A DNA stretch of 64,000 nucleotides from DATARH01 sp050246595 (GTDB taxonomy: Bacteria; Pseudomonadota; Alphaproteobacteria; ATCC43930; CGMCC-115725): NCBI GenBank assembly GCA_050246595.1, contig JBFWVT010000017.1:1-64000 (forward strand), read 5' to 3'. Shown here piece after piece: positions 14,682 to 23,604 of this stretch; the first letter of the stretch is position 1, and each line of letters starts with the position of its first letter. The notes beneath the pieces were generated by a model, which was not told the origin of the DNA, made no database searches, and saw only the letters and a list, made by a program, of their open reading frames with translations. The position numbers and the translations under genes were made by a program.

Positions 14682-17279
14682 GTGGCTGCATTTCATCATC
14701 TGAGCGCCGATGCCGTTCTCGACCGGCTCGGTTCGGCGCGGGAAGGGCTGAGCGAACAGGAAGCGGCGGCGCGGCTCGAACGCCACGGGCCGAACCGCCT
14801 GCCGCAACCACGCGGCAAGACCCTTGCCGGCGTCTTTATCGCGCAGTTCAAAAGCCCGTTCGTCTATCTGCTGCTGATCGCCGCGGCGGTCTCGCTCGGT
14901 CTTGGTCATGTGACCGACGCCGCGTTCATCGCCGCGGTGCTGCTGCTCAACGCCGGTGTTGGCACCTACCAGGAATGGCGGGCGGAGACGCGGGCGCGGG
15001 CGCTCAAGGCGCTGATCGCAGCCAATGTGGCGGTCTGGCGCGAGGGGCGTCTGCGGCGCCTGCCATCCGAAGCGCTGGTACCCGGCGATGTTGCACAGCT
15101 CGAAAGCGGCGAGCGGGTGCCGGCCGATCTGCGGCTGATCGAGGCACAGAACCTGACCGCCGACGAAAGTCTGCTGACCGGCGAATCGCTGCCGGCGCGA
15201 AAATCGGCCGAGGCCGCCGTGGCCGAGAACGCCCCGCTCGGCGACCGCGCGACAATGCTGCATGCCGGGACAACCGTGCGGACCGGCCGCGCTCTCGCCG
15301 TGGCGGTGGCAACCGCTCGCGAGACGGCGGTCGGGGTGCTCGCCGCGACGCTGGAGCGGCCGGAGCCGGCGCCGCCGCTGGTCCGGCGCATGGCGCGCTT
15401 TACGCGGCACCTCGCGGTCGCGATGGTCGGACTGATCGCACTCTTTGCGCTGCTGGAAGCGTTCCGGGGCGCCGCGCCGGCGGACATTTTTCTGCTCAGC
15501 ATCGCATTGACCGTCGCGGCGATCCCCGAGGGTCTGCCGGCCGCGATAACCGTGGCGCTGTCGATCGCGATGCACCGCATGGGTTTGCGCAACGTCGTCG
15601 TGCGCCAGCTTCCGGCGGTCGAGGGGCTGGGCGCCTGCACGCTGATCGCCACCGACAAGACCGGGACGCTGACCCTCAACCGGCTGACTGTCGAGCGCGT
15701 CTGGACGCCGGGCGACGGCGAACTCGCGCCCGACGACCGGCGCGGGGCGCCGCTGCTGACCGCCGGGGCGTATGCCAGCGAACCGCCGGCCGGAACCGGC
15801 GACGATCTCAGCGGCGACGCGGTCGATCTCGCCTTTCATGCCGCCGCCGCGTCGCATCGGCCGGCAGCCTCGACCGCGCTTACCGCGCGCATCCCCTACG
15901 AACCCGAGAAACGCTTCGGCGCCGCCTTTCACCGTGCCCGCGACGGTCTGGCGGCTTATGTCAAAGGCTCGCCCGAGACGATTTTCGGGTTTTGCGCCGA
16001 TGTGCCGCGGGACGCTGCGACGGCGGCCGAGCGGCTTGCGGCAGCCGGATATCGCGTGCTCGCGGTCGCCGCCGGTCCGGTCGCGGCGGCGGCCGAGGAG
16101 GAATGCACCGGATTGCGGCTGCTCGGGCTTGCCGCACTGATCGATCCGCTGCGGCCCGAGGCGAAAGACGCCGTGGCCGCGTCGCGACGCGCCGGCATCC
16201 GCGTGGTGATGATCACCGGGGACCATCCGCTGACCGCTCTGGCGATCGCGCGCCAGCTCGATCTAGCCTCAGGGCATTTTGACCGGAAGCGCGACGAGGT
16301 CGTCACCGGCGCCGGGCTTTCCCGCCTGGACGGCAAAGCCTTCGATGCCGCCATCGCCCGCGCCTCGGTGTTCGCGCGTACCGAACCGCTGCAAAAGCTC
16401 GCCATCATCGAAAGCCTGCGGCGGCAGGGGGAGATCGTTGCCGTCACCGGAGACGGCATCAACGACGCTGCGGCGCTGCACGCCGCCGATATCGGCGTCG
16501 CGATGGGCCGGGGCGGCACCGATGTGGCGCGCGACGCCTCGGACCTGATCCTGACCGACGACAATTTCGCCTCGATCGTCGCCGGGATCGAGGAGGGCCG
16601 GATCGCCTATGCCAATATTCGCAAGGTCATCCTGCTGCTGCTCTCGACCGGGGTGGCGGAGATCCTGCTGATGCTCCTGGCGACCCTGTCGGGGCTGCCA
16701 CCCCCGCTCAGCGCGGTGCAGCTCCTGTGGCTCAACCTGGTCACCAACGGGCTGCAAAGCGTCGCCCTCGCCTTCGAAAGAGGTGAACCGGGCATCCTGG
16801 AGCACAAGCCGCGCGCCGCGCATGCGCCGATTTTCGACCGGCGCATGATCGAGCAGATTGCACTCGGCGGGTTGACCGTCGGATTGATTGCCTTCGCCAG
16901 CTACAAAGCAGCGCTGGCCGTCGGCGTCACGCACGTGGCGGCCCAGGGCATCGTGCTCTGGGTACTCGTCTGGTGCGAAAACGCGTACTGCCTGAACAGC
17001 CGATCCGAGACCAGATCCGTATTTCGCATCCCGCTGGCGAACAATCCGTTTCTGATCGCGGCGATTGTCGGCACCCAGCTATTGCAGGTTGCGGTCCTTG
17101 CGATACCGCCGCTGCGTAGCCTGTTGTCGCTCGACGATCTCACGCTCGCCGACGGCATGCAGCTCGCGCTCGCTGGCGCGGTCGTACTGGCCGTCATGGA
17201 GGCGTACAAGCTTGTCCGCCCGGCGGACGGCCCGCCCGACCGCGCCGTCAACCGCGATATCGCCGGCACGGCGGGGTAG
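14682..17279 (+). CDS. Cation-transporting P-type ATPase (type II)
   Basis: An 865-residue membrane pump. The GTG at 14682 follows a G-rich ribosome site and gives the normal N-terminus AAFHHLSADAVLDRLGSARE (cation-ATPase N domain); the frame stays open upstream, antisense to nothing useful and over the MetX-like gene. The actuator motif is DESLLTGES, the helix-4 motif PEGLP, and the phosphorylation motif DKTGTLT with Asp325. The hinge is GDGINDAAALHAADIGVAMG. C-terminal helices include LLWLNLVTNGLQSVALAFER. PEGLP and the domain order place it with Ca2+/Mn2+ or H+/K+-like pumps; the ion cannot be fixed from sequence. Confidence 0.88.
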   Translation: MAAFHHLSADAVLDRLGSAREGLSEQEAAARLERHGPNRLPQPRGKTLAGVFIAQFKSPFVYLLLIAAAVSLGLGHVTDAAFIAAVLLLNAGVGTYQEWRAETRARALKALIAANVAVWREGRLRRLPSEALVPGDVAQLESGERVPADLRLIEAQNLTADESLLTGESLPARKSAEAAVAENAPLGDRATMLHAGTTVRTGRALAVAVATARETAVGVLAATLERPEPAPPLVRRMARFTRHLAVAMVGLIALFALLEAFRGAAPADIFLLSIALTVAAIPEGLPAAITVALSIAMHRMGLRNVVVRQLPAVEGLGACTLIATDKTGTLTLNRLTVERVWTPGDGELAPDDRRGAPLLTAGAYASEPPAGTGDDLSGDAVDLAFHAAAASHRPAASTALTARIPYEPEKRFGAAFHRARDGLAAYVKGSPETIFGFCADVPRDAATAAERLAAAGYRVLAVAAGPVAAAAEEECTGLRLLGLAALIDPLRPEAKDAVAASRRAGIRVVMITGDHPLTALAIARQLDLASGHFDRKRDEVVTGAGLSRLDGKAFDAAIARASVFARTEPLQKLAIIESLRRQGEIVAVTGDGINDAAALHAADIGVAMGRGGTDVARDASDLILTDDNFASIVAGIEEGRIAYANIRKVILLLLSTGVAEILLMLLATLSGLPPPLSAVQLLWLNLVTNGLQSVALAFERGEPGILEHKPRAAHAPIFDRRMIEQIALGGLTVGLIAFASYKAALAVGVTHVAAQGIVLWVLVWCENAYCLNSRSETRSVFRIPLANNPFLIAAIVGTQLLQVAVLAIPPLRSLLSLDDLTLADGMQLALAGAVVLAVMEAYKLVRPADGPPDRAVNRDIAGTAG

Positions 17280-17297
17280 CCGGGCGGGCTGGGACGG

Positions 17298-18221
17298 CTA
17301 AACCCGCTCGTATTTGACGACCCGGCGGGCGCGCGGGGTCCATTCGCCGGGTTGCACGCAGTAGAAATCGCCGCGCGAGTCGCCCCAGATGCCGTGGATC
17401 GAGCGCATGACCGGCCCGTCGCCCCAGCGCGCCAGCCGCTCGCCGTCCAGGGTCAAAAGGCTGACCATCCCGCCATTGTGCTCGGGGATGTAAACGATGT
17501 CGTCCTTGTCGACATAGAAGAATGCCGGACCGATCAGCTCGACCGGCCAGATTTCGAGAAACTTGCCGCTCCGGTCGAACACCTGCACCCGGTCGTTTTC
17601 GCGGTCGGCGACCAGCACGCGGCCGCGACTGTCGATCCATATTCCGTGCGGCAGGTTGAACTGGCCCGGCGCATTGCCCGGATCGCCCCACGAGAACTCG
17701 TGCTTCGCATCGGGCGAGAATTTATGGACGCGCGCGTTGCCGTACCCGTCGGTCATGAACATCGACCCGTCCGGCGCAAAGGCGATATCGGTCGGCAGAT
17801 TGAACGGGCCGCCGCTATGCGTGACCTTTTTCCAGGCCGTCGAACTCAGATCGCCGTCGGCGATGCCGGTATCGGAGCGATAGCCCCTCTCGCCGATCGT
17901 CTGCAACAGCTTGCCGTCGGTCGTGAACTTATAGAACTGGTTCAGGTGCTCGTCGCACAGCCAGACGCGATCCTCGCCGTTCTCCGGAACGATGCGGATC
18001 GCGTGCGGGAACTTGAACAGCCCCTCGCCCCACGACGACACAAACTTGCCGTCGCGGTCGAAGATGACGACCGGGTGCGCCTCGTTGCGATTAAAGCAGT
18101 AGACACGGTCCTGCGAGTCGACCGACACAGCGCAGGCCTTGACGTCGAGCCATTCCGGCGGTTGCTGCCAGTCCTCGCGTACCCGGTACCGGTAATTGCC
18201 GCTGCCGACGATCGGTTCCAT
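17298..18221 (-). CDS. NHL-repeat protein (peptidyl-amidating-lyase-like beta-propeller)
   Basis: A 307-residue six-bladed beta-propeller of NHL repeats. The start MEPIVGSGNYRYRV follows the site aagggga. Repeats are visible as SVDSQDRVYCFNRNEAHPVV, FKFPHAIRIVPENGEDRVWL, PTDIAFAPDGSMFMTDGYGN, LPHGIWIDSRGRVLVADREN and MRSIHGIWGDSRGDFYCVQ. Many such proteins are annotated as peptidyl-alpha-hydroxyglycine alpha-amidating lyase domains, but in bacteria they often lie next to aromatic catabolism genes with unknown function. No signal peptide is seen. It is the last gene of the run that includes the LigB-like dioxygenase. Confidence 0.8.
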   Translation of the reverse strand: MEPIVGSGNYRYRVREDWQQPPEWLDVKACAVSVDSQDRVYCFNRNEAHPVVIFDRDGKFVSSWGEGLFKFPHAIRIVPENGEDRVWLCDEHLNQFYKFTTDGKLLQTIGERGYRSDTGIADGDLSSTAWKKVTHSGGPFNLPTDIAFAPDGSMFMTDGYGNARVHKFSPDAKHEFSWGDPGNAPGQFNLPHGIWIDSRGRVLVADRENDRVQVFDRSGKFLEIWPVELIGPAFFYVDKDDIVYIPEHNGGMVSLLTLDGERLARWGDGPVMRSIHGIWGDSRGDFYCVQPGEWTPRARRVVKYERV

Positions 18222-18250
18222 GTGTTTCCCCTTGGAAGTAGCCGCTATTT

Positions 18251-18297
18251 CGGATCGCGGGCCTCTGGCCCGCATGTGGCCGGGACGGAAGCGGTCC
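18251..18297. repeat. Palindromic dispersed repeat (GCGGTCC family, degenerate)
   Basis: The 92-base gap between the LigB-like and NHL genes has a small hairpin (gcgggcc/ggcccgc, 18257-18273) followed by gacggaagcggtcc, the end shared with the elements at 25545, 28141, 50254 and 50534. Confidence 0.55.
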
Positions 18298-18313
18298 CCA
18301 TTATCCTCCCCGC

Positions 18314-19390
18314 TCAAGCCGGGAACGACACAAAGCATTTGTCCGAAGCCAGGATATAGGTCTCCATATAATCCTGGATGACCGGCTTGCGGTCGAGCGC
18401 CTCCATCGCGCCAGCGAGCGCCATCCAGTTCAGCATCTCGTGCTGCCCGGAATATTCCATATCGGCCAGCGAGCGTTTGCGCCAGGCGCCCCAATCGGCC
18501 CGTTCCAGCGCGTCGAACAAGATGCGGTCGCCCTCGTGATCGGGCCACAGATACCCGTTTTTCGGCGACAGGAAACAATGCGACCACGACGACGACGCGA
18601 TCAGCGCCACCCGGTACGGCGAGCGCGCCAGCACTTCCGCGACTGCCGCACCAACCTCCATAACGCGCCAGGGAGGCGGCGAGGGCGGGTCGCCGGTCTC
18701 GTCCTCCGCGAGCGGCGGCGCGAACAAGTGGCCGAGCCCGCCTTTCGCGTGGATCAAGTTGCGGCCGTAGCAGTTGATCGCGAACGGCACGACCGGATAC
18801 GGCAACCCCGCCCGGTCCCAATCCAGATACAGAAACGTATTGGTAAAGGCGTGCGCCATCGGATGGTGCAGCGGCTTGTAGGCATAGGCCAGGTCGATGC
18901 CGCGTTCGATCAGCCCGGTCGCTATGTGTTTTGCCGCCTCGCGATGGCCTTTCAGATGCAGCGTCCAGTCGCCCGCCTCGCCCCAGCGGTTCGGTTTGCC
19001 GATCCCGTTGCCGCCGTTGGCAATCGCCCACGGTTGCAGGTCGAAACTGTCGTCATAACCGAGAATGCAGAAGGGCGGGACGATGTCCTCGCGGAAATTC
19101 TCGTACTGGTCGTCGCCCCACACCAGCACGAAATCCGGGTCGAAATCGTCGAGGATTTTCCGCAGGGCGCGGAAATCGTTCCCGAACCGCTCGCCGCAGC
19201 GTTGCGCCGCCGAGAGGCCGTCGTCGTTGCCGAGTTCGGCGAGCAATTCGGACGGCCAGTTCGCCGGGTCCTTCACCGCCGGATCGACATTCGGAGCGCT
19301 GAGCACGCGCTGAAACACATCGGTCAACCGCTCGTTCGGCAGGCACAGGGTCGGCCAATGCGTGCAGCCGAGGCCGAGAATTTCCGCCAT
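18314..19390 (-). CDS. Extradiol ring-cleavage dioxygenase, LigB-like
   Basis: A 358-residue protein of the class III extradiol dioxygenase family (protocatechuate 4,5-dioxygenase beta subunit-like). The start MAEILGLGCTHWPTL follows ggaggaacaccagg. Expected features are GCTHWPTL near the N-terminus (metal-ligand His), FDPDFVLVWGDDQYENFRED, a His-rich stretch KPLHHPMAHAFTNTF, FAINCYGRN, and VALIASSSWSHCFL with another likely metal His. The family opens dihydroxylated aromatic rings with Fe(II) and oxygen. The GFA gene lies 29 bases upstream and the NHL gene downstream, which suggests a small catabolic operon; the substrate is unknown. Confidence 0.82.
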   Translation of the reverse strand: MAEILGLGCTHWPTLCLPNERLTDVFQRVLSAPNVDPAVKDPANWPSELLAELGNDDGLSAAQRCGERFGNDFRALRKILDDFDPDFVLVWGDDQYENFREDIVPPFCILGYDDSFDLQPWAIANGGNGIGKPNRWGEAGDWTLHLKGHREAAKHIATGLIERGIDLAYAYKPLHHPMAHAFTNTFLYLDWDRAGLPYPVVPFAINCYGRNLIHAKGGLGHLFAPPLAEDETGDPPSPPPWRVMEVGAAVAEVLARSPYRVALIASSSWSHCFLSPKNGYLWPDHEGDRILFDALERADWGAWRKRSLADMEYSGQHEMLNWMALAGAMEALDRKPVIQDYMETYILASDKCFVSFPA

Positions 19391-19419
19391 CCTGGTGTTC
19401 CTCCCGATTTTCGGGCCGA

Positions 19420-19833
19420 TCAGGTCGGCCGTTTGGCAAAGCGCGGGATGTCGCCGTCGATATGGAGCCAGGGCCACGCATCGTCGCGGAAGGTCTCCCG
19501 CATCGGCATCACCATGGCCGGATCATCAAAGGTCCCGACATTGAGAATGAGCATTCCCGGCCGTCTTGTCGGCGACTCCTCCGCGAGCGAGGAGCCGCAT
19601 TGCGGACAGAAATGCCGCAGCAGCGGCTGGCCGCTGCCGCCCGGGCTGCTGAATGTCGTCATCGCGCCGTCGATCGTTACCGCCGCCTTTGGCACGACAA
19701 CCAGGGCGGCGAAGGCGCTGCCGGTGAAGCGCTGGCAATCGCGGCAATGGCATATCCCTGCGGCAGCCTGCTCGACTGTCGCCGAATAGCGCACCGCGCC
19801 GCACAGGCACCCGCCTTTGATGTCCATCTCCAT
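19420..19833 (-). CDS. GFA/CENP-V family zinc protein
   Basis: A 137-residue protein of the glutathione-dependent formaldehyde-activating (GFA) fold. Zinc-binding cysteines are in GGCLCGAVRY (Cys9, Cys11), GICHCRDCQRFTGSAF (Cys28, Cys30, Cys33) and HFCPQCGSSL. The family name comes from an enzyme now thought mainly to bind glutathione, so formaldehyde activation should not be assumed. It sits between a TPR-protein gene and the LigB-like dioxygenase gene, probably in one operon. Confidence 0.88.
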   Translation of the reverse strand: MEMDIKGGCLCGAVRYSATVEQAAAGICHCRDCQRFTGSAFAALVVVPKAAVTIDGAMTTFSSPGGSGQPLLRHFCPQCGSSLAEESPTRRPGMLILNVGTFDDPAMVMPMRETFRDDAWPWLHIDGDIPRFAKRPT

Positions 19834-19923
19834 CTCCCGAGCCGCAGCCGCGATCGCACCGGGACTCTACTCCGCGGCAAAGTGCCGCCGCAACGTCCTC
19901 GCCGTGCTCGGGAACCAACCGGT

Positions 19924-20757
19924 TCAGCCGCCTGTCGCGAGGCGTTCGAGGTTCTTCCTGGCCGCCGCCGCCTCCGGACTGACCGGAGACATTGCCGCGA
20001 CGCGCTCCCAGTCGAGCCGCGCCCCCTCCCGATCGCCGCGCAGCGAGCGGATATTGCCGCGCTCCAGCAGGGCCGGCACCGAACCCGGCGCGAGCTTGAG
20101 CGCCTGGGTGATGTCGTCGAGCGCCGGGTCGAGCCGCTCCAGCGCGCGATTCGCGGCGGCGCGGTAGATCAGCGCCTCGACACGAGCCGGGTCGGCCGTC
20201 AGCACGCGGTCGAGATCGGCGACCGCCTTGCCATACAGCCCGGCCGCACCGGCCGCCTCGGCCCGGTCGAGCAGCAGCTCCGGATCGTCGAGTTGCAATT
20301 GCAGCGCCAGGGCCGCAACTTCGTGGGCGCGCGCCGGATCGCCCGCCAGTATCCAGGCTTGCCAAGCCTGGATAAAAACCTCGGCGCGCAGGCTCTCGGG
20401 GGCGCGCACCATCGCGTGCCCGAGCGCTTCGAGGCGGCCAGCCGCCTCCTTGTATTGCCGCAACCCGATCAGCGCGACCGCGAGGCAATGCTCGGCCGGA
20501 TGGCCGCCGCCGCTCCCCTGCCATTCTCGCGCCTGCTTGCTTCCCGCTTCCGGGTTCTCGCGCGCCAGCTTCATGCAGCGCTCGTATAATGCAGCCGCAG
20601 CCGCGGCCGAACGCGGCGTTTCCAAAGGCGCCGCGGCGGGCGGAGCCGACAGCAGCGGCGGCAGGCTGCGCCGATCCTCCGCCGCAATCGCCGCCGCCGT
20701 CAGCAGGACCGGCAACGCCAGCGCGAGCGCCGCGATGCACCCTCTCTTTTGGCTCAC
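19924..20757 (-). CDS. Exported tetratricopeptide-repeat protein
   Basis: A 277-residue protein with a Sec signal peptide (CIAALALALPVLLTAAAIAA) and about five TPR-like helical repeats between residues 75 and 270, for example CLAVALIGLRQYKEAAGRLE, RAEAAGAAGLYGKAVADLDR and RAAANRALERLDPALDDITQ. TPR proteins act as scaffolds for protein contacts; no enzymatic domain is visible. The GTG start overlaps the stop of the upstream SDR gene by 4 bases (GTGA at 20757-20754), implying coupled translation. Confidence 0.8.
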   Translation of the reverse strand: MSQKRGCIAALALALPVLLTAAAIAAEDRRSLPPLLSAPPAAAPLETPRSAAAAAALYERCMKLARENPEAGSKQAREWQGSGGGHPAEHCLAVALIGLRQYKEAAGRLEALGHAMVRAPESLRAEVFIQAWQAWILAGDPARAHEVAALALQLQLDDPELLLDRAEAAGAAGLYGKAVADLDRVLTADPARVEALIYRAAANRALERLDPALDDITQALKLAPGSVPALLERGNIRSLRGDREGARLDWERVAAMSPVSPEAAAARKNLERLATGG

Positions 20758-21542
20758 GCGGTCGCGCCGCCATCGACCGGCAATGCCGCCCCCGACACGA
20801 ACGAGGCTTCGTCCGACAGCAGGAACAGCGCGGCGTTGGCGATCTCCTCCGGGCGTCCGGTGCGGCGCATCGGGATCTGCTGGCTGCGCCGGACGACGAG
20901 CTGCTCCTTGTCGATCCCGGTTTCGCCGGGCGGCAATTGCTGGTCCGGGCGGGCGACAAAGACGCGCAGCATCGGCGTGTCGATCGGGCCGGGGCAGATC
21001 GCGTTGACCCGGATCTTGTCCGGCGCAAGCCGTTTCGCCAGCGAGCGCACAAAGCCGACGATGCCGAACTTGGCCATCGAATAAACCGGGCTGAACGCCG
21101 AGCCGACCAGACCCGAGGTCGAGGCCGTGTAGAGCAAGGCGCCGCCGCCGCGCGCCCGCATTTCCGGGATTGCTGCCTCGGTCGTCACCAGCACGCTGCG
21201 CAAATTGAGGTCGATCGCCAGCTCGTAATCCGCCATGTCGATGCCTTCGAGGGCGGCCGGGCCGGGATGGCCGACGTGGTTCCAGACAAAATCGAGGCCG
21301 CCGAACGCGTTGGCGGTGCGCCGCACGATCTCGCGCGCGAACCCGTCGGTGCGCAGATCGCCGACCAGCGCCAGCGCGCGCCCTCCCGCCGCCGTGATCT
21401 CGCCGACCACTGCCTCGACCCCGGCCTGATCGATATCGGCGACCCCGACCGCCGCGCCCTCGCGCGCAAAGCGCAGCGCCCCGGCCCGCCCCATGCCCGA
21501 GGCCGCCGCCGTGACGATGCCGATCTTGTTTTCGAGCCGCAT
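20754..21542 (-). CDS. Short-chain dehydrogenase/reductase (SDR)
   Basis: A 262-residue NAD(P)-dependent oxidoreductase. The cofactor loop is TAAASGMGRAGA (family TGxxxGIG) and Asp36 after VGVAD suggests preference for NAD. The catalytic Tyr154 and Lys158 are in YSMAKFG, with Ser around residues 141-143. The usual NNAG motif reads NHVG here. The C-terminus has DGGATA as in classical SDRs. It starts the minus-strand run that ends with the NHL protein gene. The substrate is unknown. Confidence 0.9.
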   Translation of the reverse strand: MRLENKIGIVTAAASGMGRAGALRFAREGAAVGVADIDQAGVEAVVGEITAAGGRALALVGDLRTDGFAREIVRRTANAFGGLDFVWNHVGHPGPAALEGIDMADYELAIDLNLRSVLVTTEAAIPEMRARGGGALLYTASTSGLVGSAFSPVYSMAKFGIVGFVRSLAKRLAPDKIRVNAICPGPIDTPMLRVFVARPDQQLPPGETGIDKEQLVVRRSQQIPMRRTGRPEEIANAALFLLSDEASFVSGAALPVDGGATA

Positions 21543-21872
21543 GATGCTCCTCCGCGATGTTGCCGGGCGGAGCTTAGCAAGCGGGGCAGACTAGCCGCCA
21601 GACGGGGGCGGAGAGCAAATTCCCTGGTAGCAGGGAAAGTTTCGATTCCGGGCGTCCGAGGTCGGCGGAAGCGGGCGGAGTTGCTTGGTTTTCGGCGAAA
21701 TTCCCGGTATGGAAGCAGGGAATTTTCTGCCCCCCAACAGGGAGCGGAGCGGACCCATCAGCGAATGTCATCATCGGTAGCACGGTTCTGGCGAACGATT
21801 AGAGGGCATTCACTGCCACAGGAGTGTGGCGATTTTAGCGTCGCTCCGTTCACGGAATCGGCTGAAGATCTT

Positions 21873-21924
21873 ACCACGGAGACACGAAGAGCACGGAAAT
21901 GATTTCCTTCCGTGTCTCCGTGGT
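21873..21924. repeat. Inverted repeat, 14-bp perfect arms
   Basis: accacggagacacg (21873-21886) is the exact inverse of cgtgtctccgtggt (21911-21924), with a 24-base loop. The unit ccacggagacacg is a repeat seen in many bacterial genomes. Confidence 0.75.
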
Positions 21925-21941
21925 GACATCGGCGTCCGTTG

Positions 21942-21971
21942 ATGGGCTTCGCCTGGCTTCGCCGGGATCAG
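21942..21971 (+). repeat. Direct repeat, left copy, flanking the HEPN-like gene
   Basis: A 30-base unit beginning atgggcttcgcctgg and ending cgccgggatcag. It matches 23558-23587 at 28 of 30 positions in the same orientation. The start (ATGGGCTTC) is shared with the right arm of the palindrome at 1122. Confidence 0.75.
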
Positions 21972-22004
21972 TCATCCGCTCAGTGACTGGACACAACGGC
22001 GTAA

Positions 22005-22030
22005 GGCGGAAAAGCGCAGCGTATTCCGCC
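22005..22030. repeat. Short dispersed palindrome (ggcggaaaagcg type)
   Basis: Begins ggcggaaaagcgcagc and ends attccgcc; the ends are complementary. A copy with 22 of 26 identical bases lies at 32045-32070, next to the PIN-like gene. Confidence 0.6.
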
Positions 22031-22092
22031 ACATTGCCAATATCGAGGTTTGGTAAATTACGATTCGTCCATCTCTCCCAAGTTTGCTGTGC

Positions 22093-23454
22093 TTACTGGG
22101 ATAGCTGTTTCGGATCGTCCAACGAGGGATTCTGTGCCGCCCAGTCGATGCAGTGGAGCAGGCAGAGTCGGGCGAAATGCTCAGCGAGGCCTTTCGTTTC
22201 GCTCCAGTCGTGGCCCAACTTTACATTCGTTCCATGAATCGTGCGGCTCCGGCCGTCCTTATAGATTTCTTCGACTGCTTGCTTGAGGGTCGGGCCATTT
22301 GGTCGAATTGGCGTGTTGTCTTGGATGCCAAGCCGTGCGTTGAGGAGTCGCCGAATCCCACCAGATTTGCCGCCGCACGCTAGTGCGTCGAGCACCGCTG
22401 AATATTTCACTATGGCCATCAAAGTGACAATTTCGCGACACCCCTCATGAAACCACAGTAACGCCTGGGCAAGCGTATTCATCATCTTCGGTCGCGCGGT
22501 ATTCCCGGTGACGTCGATTACGTAGTCCAGAACCTCCCCGACGACGCGAAAATGCTCCTCGTATTTTACAAACTCACCCTCCCATTCACCGTTCTTCAGC
22601 CAGGGACCGTGCGGCGTATGCGACAGGCGAAAGCCAGCGAGCACAATCTTGCCCGGGATGAAGCTCAGCGCCTTTTGGCGATGTGTGCGGTAGTCGAACA
22701 ACAGATTCATCCCTTCGAGCGCGCGGGATGGGATTACCCACAGTAATGCGATCGCGGCAATTGCCAGGCGCGCCGCGGTGAGTGCCTTCTCACGTCCCGC
22801 TTCTGCCGCCAATCCTGTTATTGTAACGCTGCACACAAAGGGACAACTGCCAACGGTATCGAGAATATCCGTTTCGCAAATGCTGTCGATGGACGGCTTC
22901 CGCTTTTTTGGATGCTTGCCCGACCATGCTCGTTCGATACGACGGTGCGTTGTCGCCGAAACCGCACCGTCGCCACTCTTTCTAGCTAGCCAATCCAATC
23001 TAGACTCGAAACGAACCGGGCCAATTGAAAATGGCTGGACGGCTCCATTGCCGAAAAGCGTGCATCCGAAGGCAAACTCACGCACGCCATAGCCGGAGAC
23101 ATGCTTGCTCAGCATGGTTCTGATTTCAATGAGAACGGTGTCAGCGTTCTTAGCTAGATCGATGTCCAGATCAATCATCGCGAGCGCCGGACCAAACGTC
23201 CCACGAACCAACGCCCTCCATTCAGCGCGGGTGACTTTCGGGGATAGGGATGCATCGGCCGTCATCAATTGATCGGCGACCGTGACGATCGCATCGTCAA
23301 TCTTCTGGGACACTATAATGGAGCCCCCATTTCCTGCGCCGATTACGCGCGGTAACGGAAAATCATCGTTCTTGTCCCGGTAAGGCGCAGGAGCCGTTTG
23401 GAGCCTAGTGAACTCCTCGATAATCGCCTCGATCTCTTCTTGTACAGTTGCCAT
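22093..23454 (-). CDS. Hypothetical protein with C-terminal HEPN (Apea-like) domain
   Basis: A 453-residue protein of low GC compared with its neighbours. I recognise no catalytic N-terminal domain. The C-terminal third (about residues 330-450) resembles Apea-like HEPN domains: a helical segment LLWFHEGCREIVTLMAIVKY, then EIYKDGRSRTIHGTNVKLGH with an Arg-x3-His element, then LAEHFARLCLLHCIDWAA. HEPN domains are often RNases in toxin and defence systems, but Apea-HEPN proteins are poorly characterised. The ATG at 23454 has a close-set aaggaga. It stands alone between two direct repeats (21942 and 23558) and repeat-rich gaps, which suggests acquisition by transfer. Confidence 0.65.
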   Translation of the reverse strand: MATVQEEIEAIIEEFTRLQTAPAPYRDKNDDFPLPRVIGAGNGGSIIVSQKIDDAIVTVADQLMTADASLSPKVTRAEWRALVRGTFGPALAMIDLDIDLAKNADTVLIEIRTMLSKHVSGYGVREFAFGCTLFGNGAVQPFSIGPVRFESRLDWLARKSGDGAVSATTHRRIERAWSGKHPKKRKPSIDSICETDILDTVGSCPFVCSVTITGLAAEAGREKALTAARLAIAAIALLWVIPSRALEGMNLLFDYRTHRQKALSFIPGKIVLAGFRLSHTPHGPWLKNGEWEGEFVKYEEHFRVVGEVLDYVIDVTGNTARPKMMNTLAQALLWFHEGCREIVTLMAIVKYSAVLDALACGGKSGGIRRLLNARLGIQDNTPIRPNGPTLKQAVEEIYKDGRSRTIHGTNVKLGHDWSETKGLAEHFARLCLLHCIDWAAQNPSLDDPKQLSQ

Positions 23455-23557
23455 TCTCCTTGTCTACGGCATGGTGGTTGTGTGGTCCATAGCAAGCGTA
23501 AGTAACATATAAAACAGCTGAGCAGCGCGAGGTCCAAGCACCGCACCGCTGCACGGC

Positions 23558-23587
23558 ATGGGCTTCCCCCGGCTTCGCCGGGATCAG
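23558..23587 (+). repeat. Direct repeat, right copy, flanking the HEPN-like gene
   Basis: Begins atgggcttcccccgg and ends cgccgggatcag; followed by cccatcc, the other end of the family seen at 1150. It is 28 of 30 identical to 21942-21971 and lies only 18 bases from the stop of the ThDP-enzyme gene. Confidence 0.75.
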
Positions 23588-23604
23588 CCCATCCGATATA
23601 CCCG

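Larger units (their letters stand above)
21543..22092. other. Non-coding, repeat-rich gap before the HEPN-like gene
   Basis: No credible gene in 550 bases. The stretch holds short hairpins built from attccctggtagcagggaa-like units (about 21620-21735), an inverted repeat at 21873-21924, a dispersed repeat at 21942-21971 and another at 22005-22030. GC content falls toward the HEPN-like gene. Confidence 0.6.

Noticed and set aside
14655..16226. Minus-strand open frame of 523 codons opposite the P-type ATPase
   Set aside because: Mirror frame of GC-rich coding DNA; the plus strand carries all P-type ATPase motifs.
21543..22092. Repeated short units considered as a CRISPR array
   Set aside because: The repeats are few, unevenly spaced, of different kinds and palindromic; no spacer pattern and no cas gene. 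No CRISPR array was found anywhere in the window.
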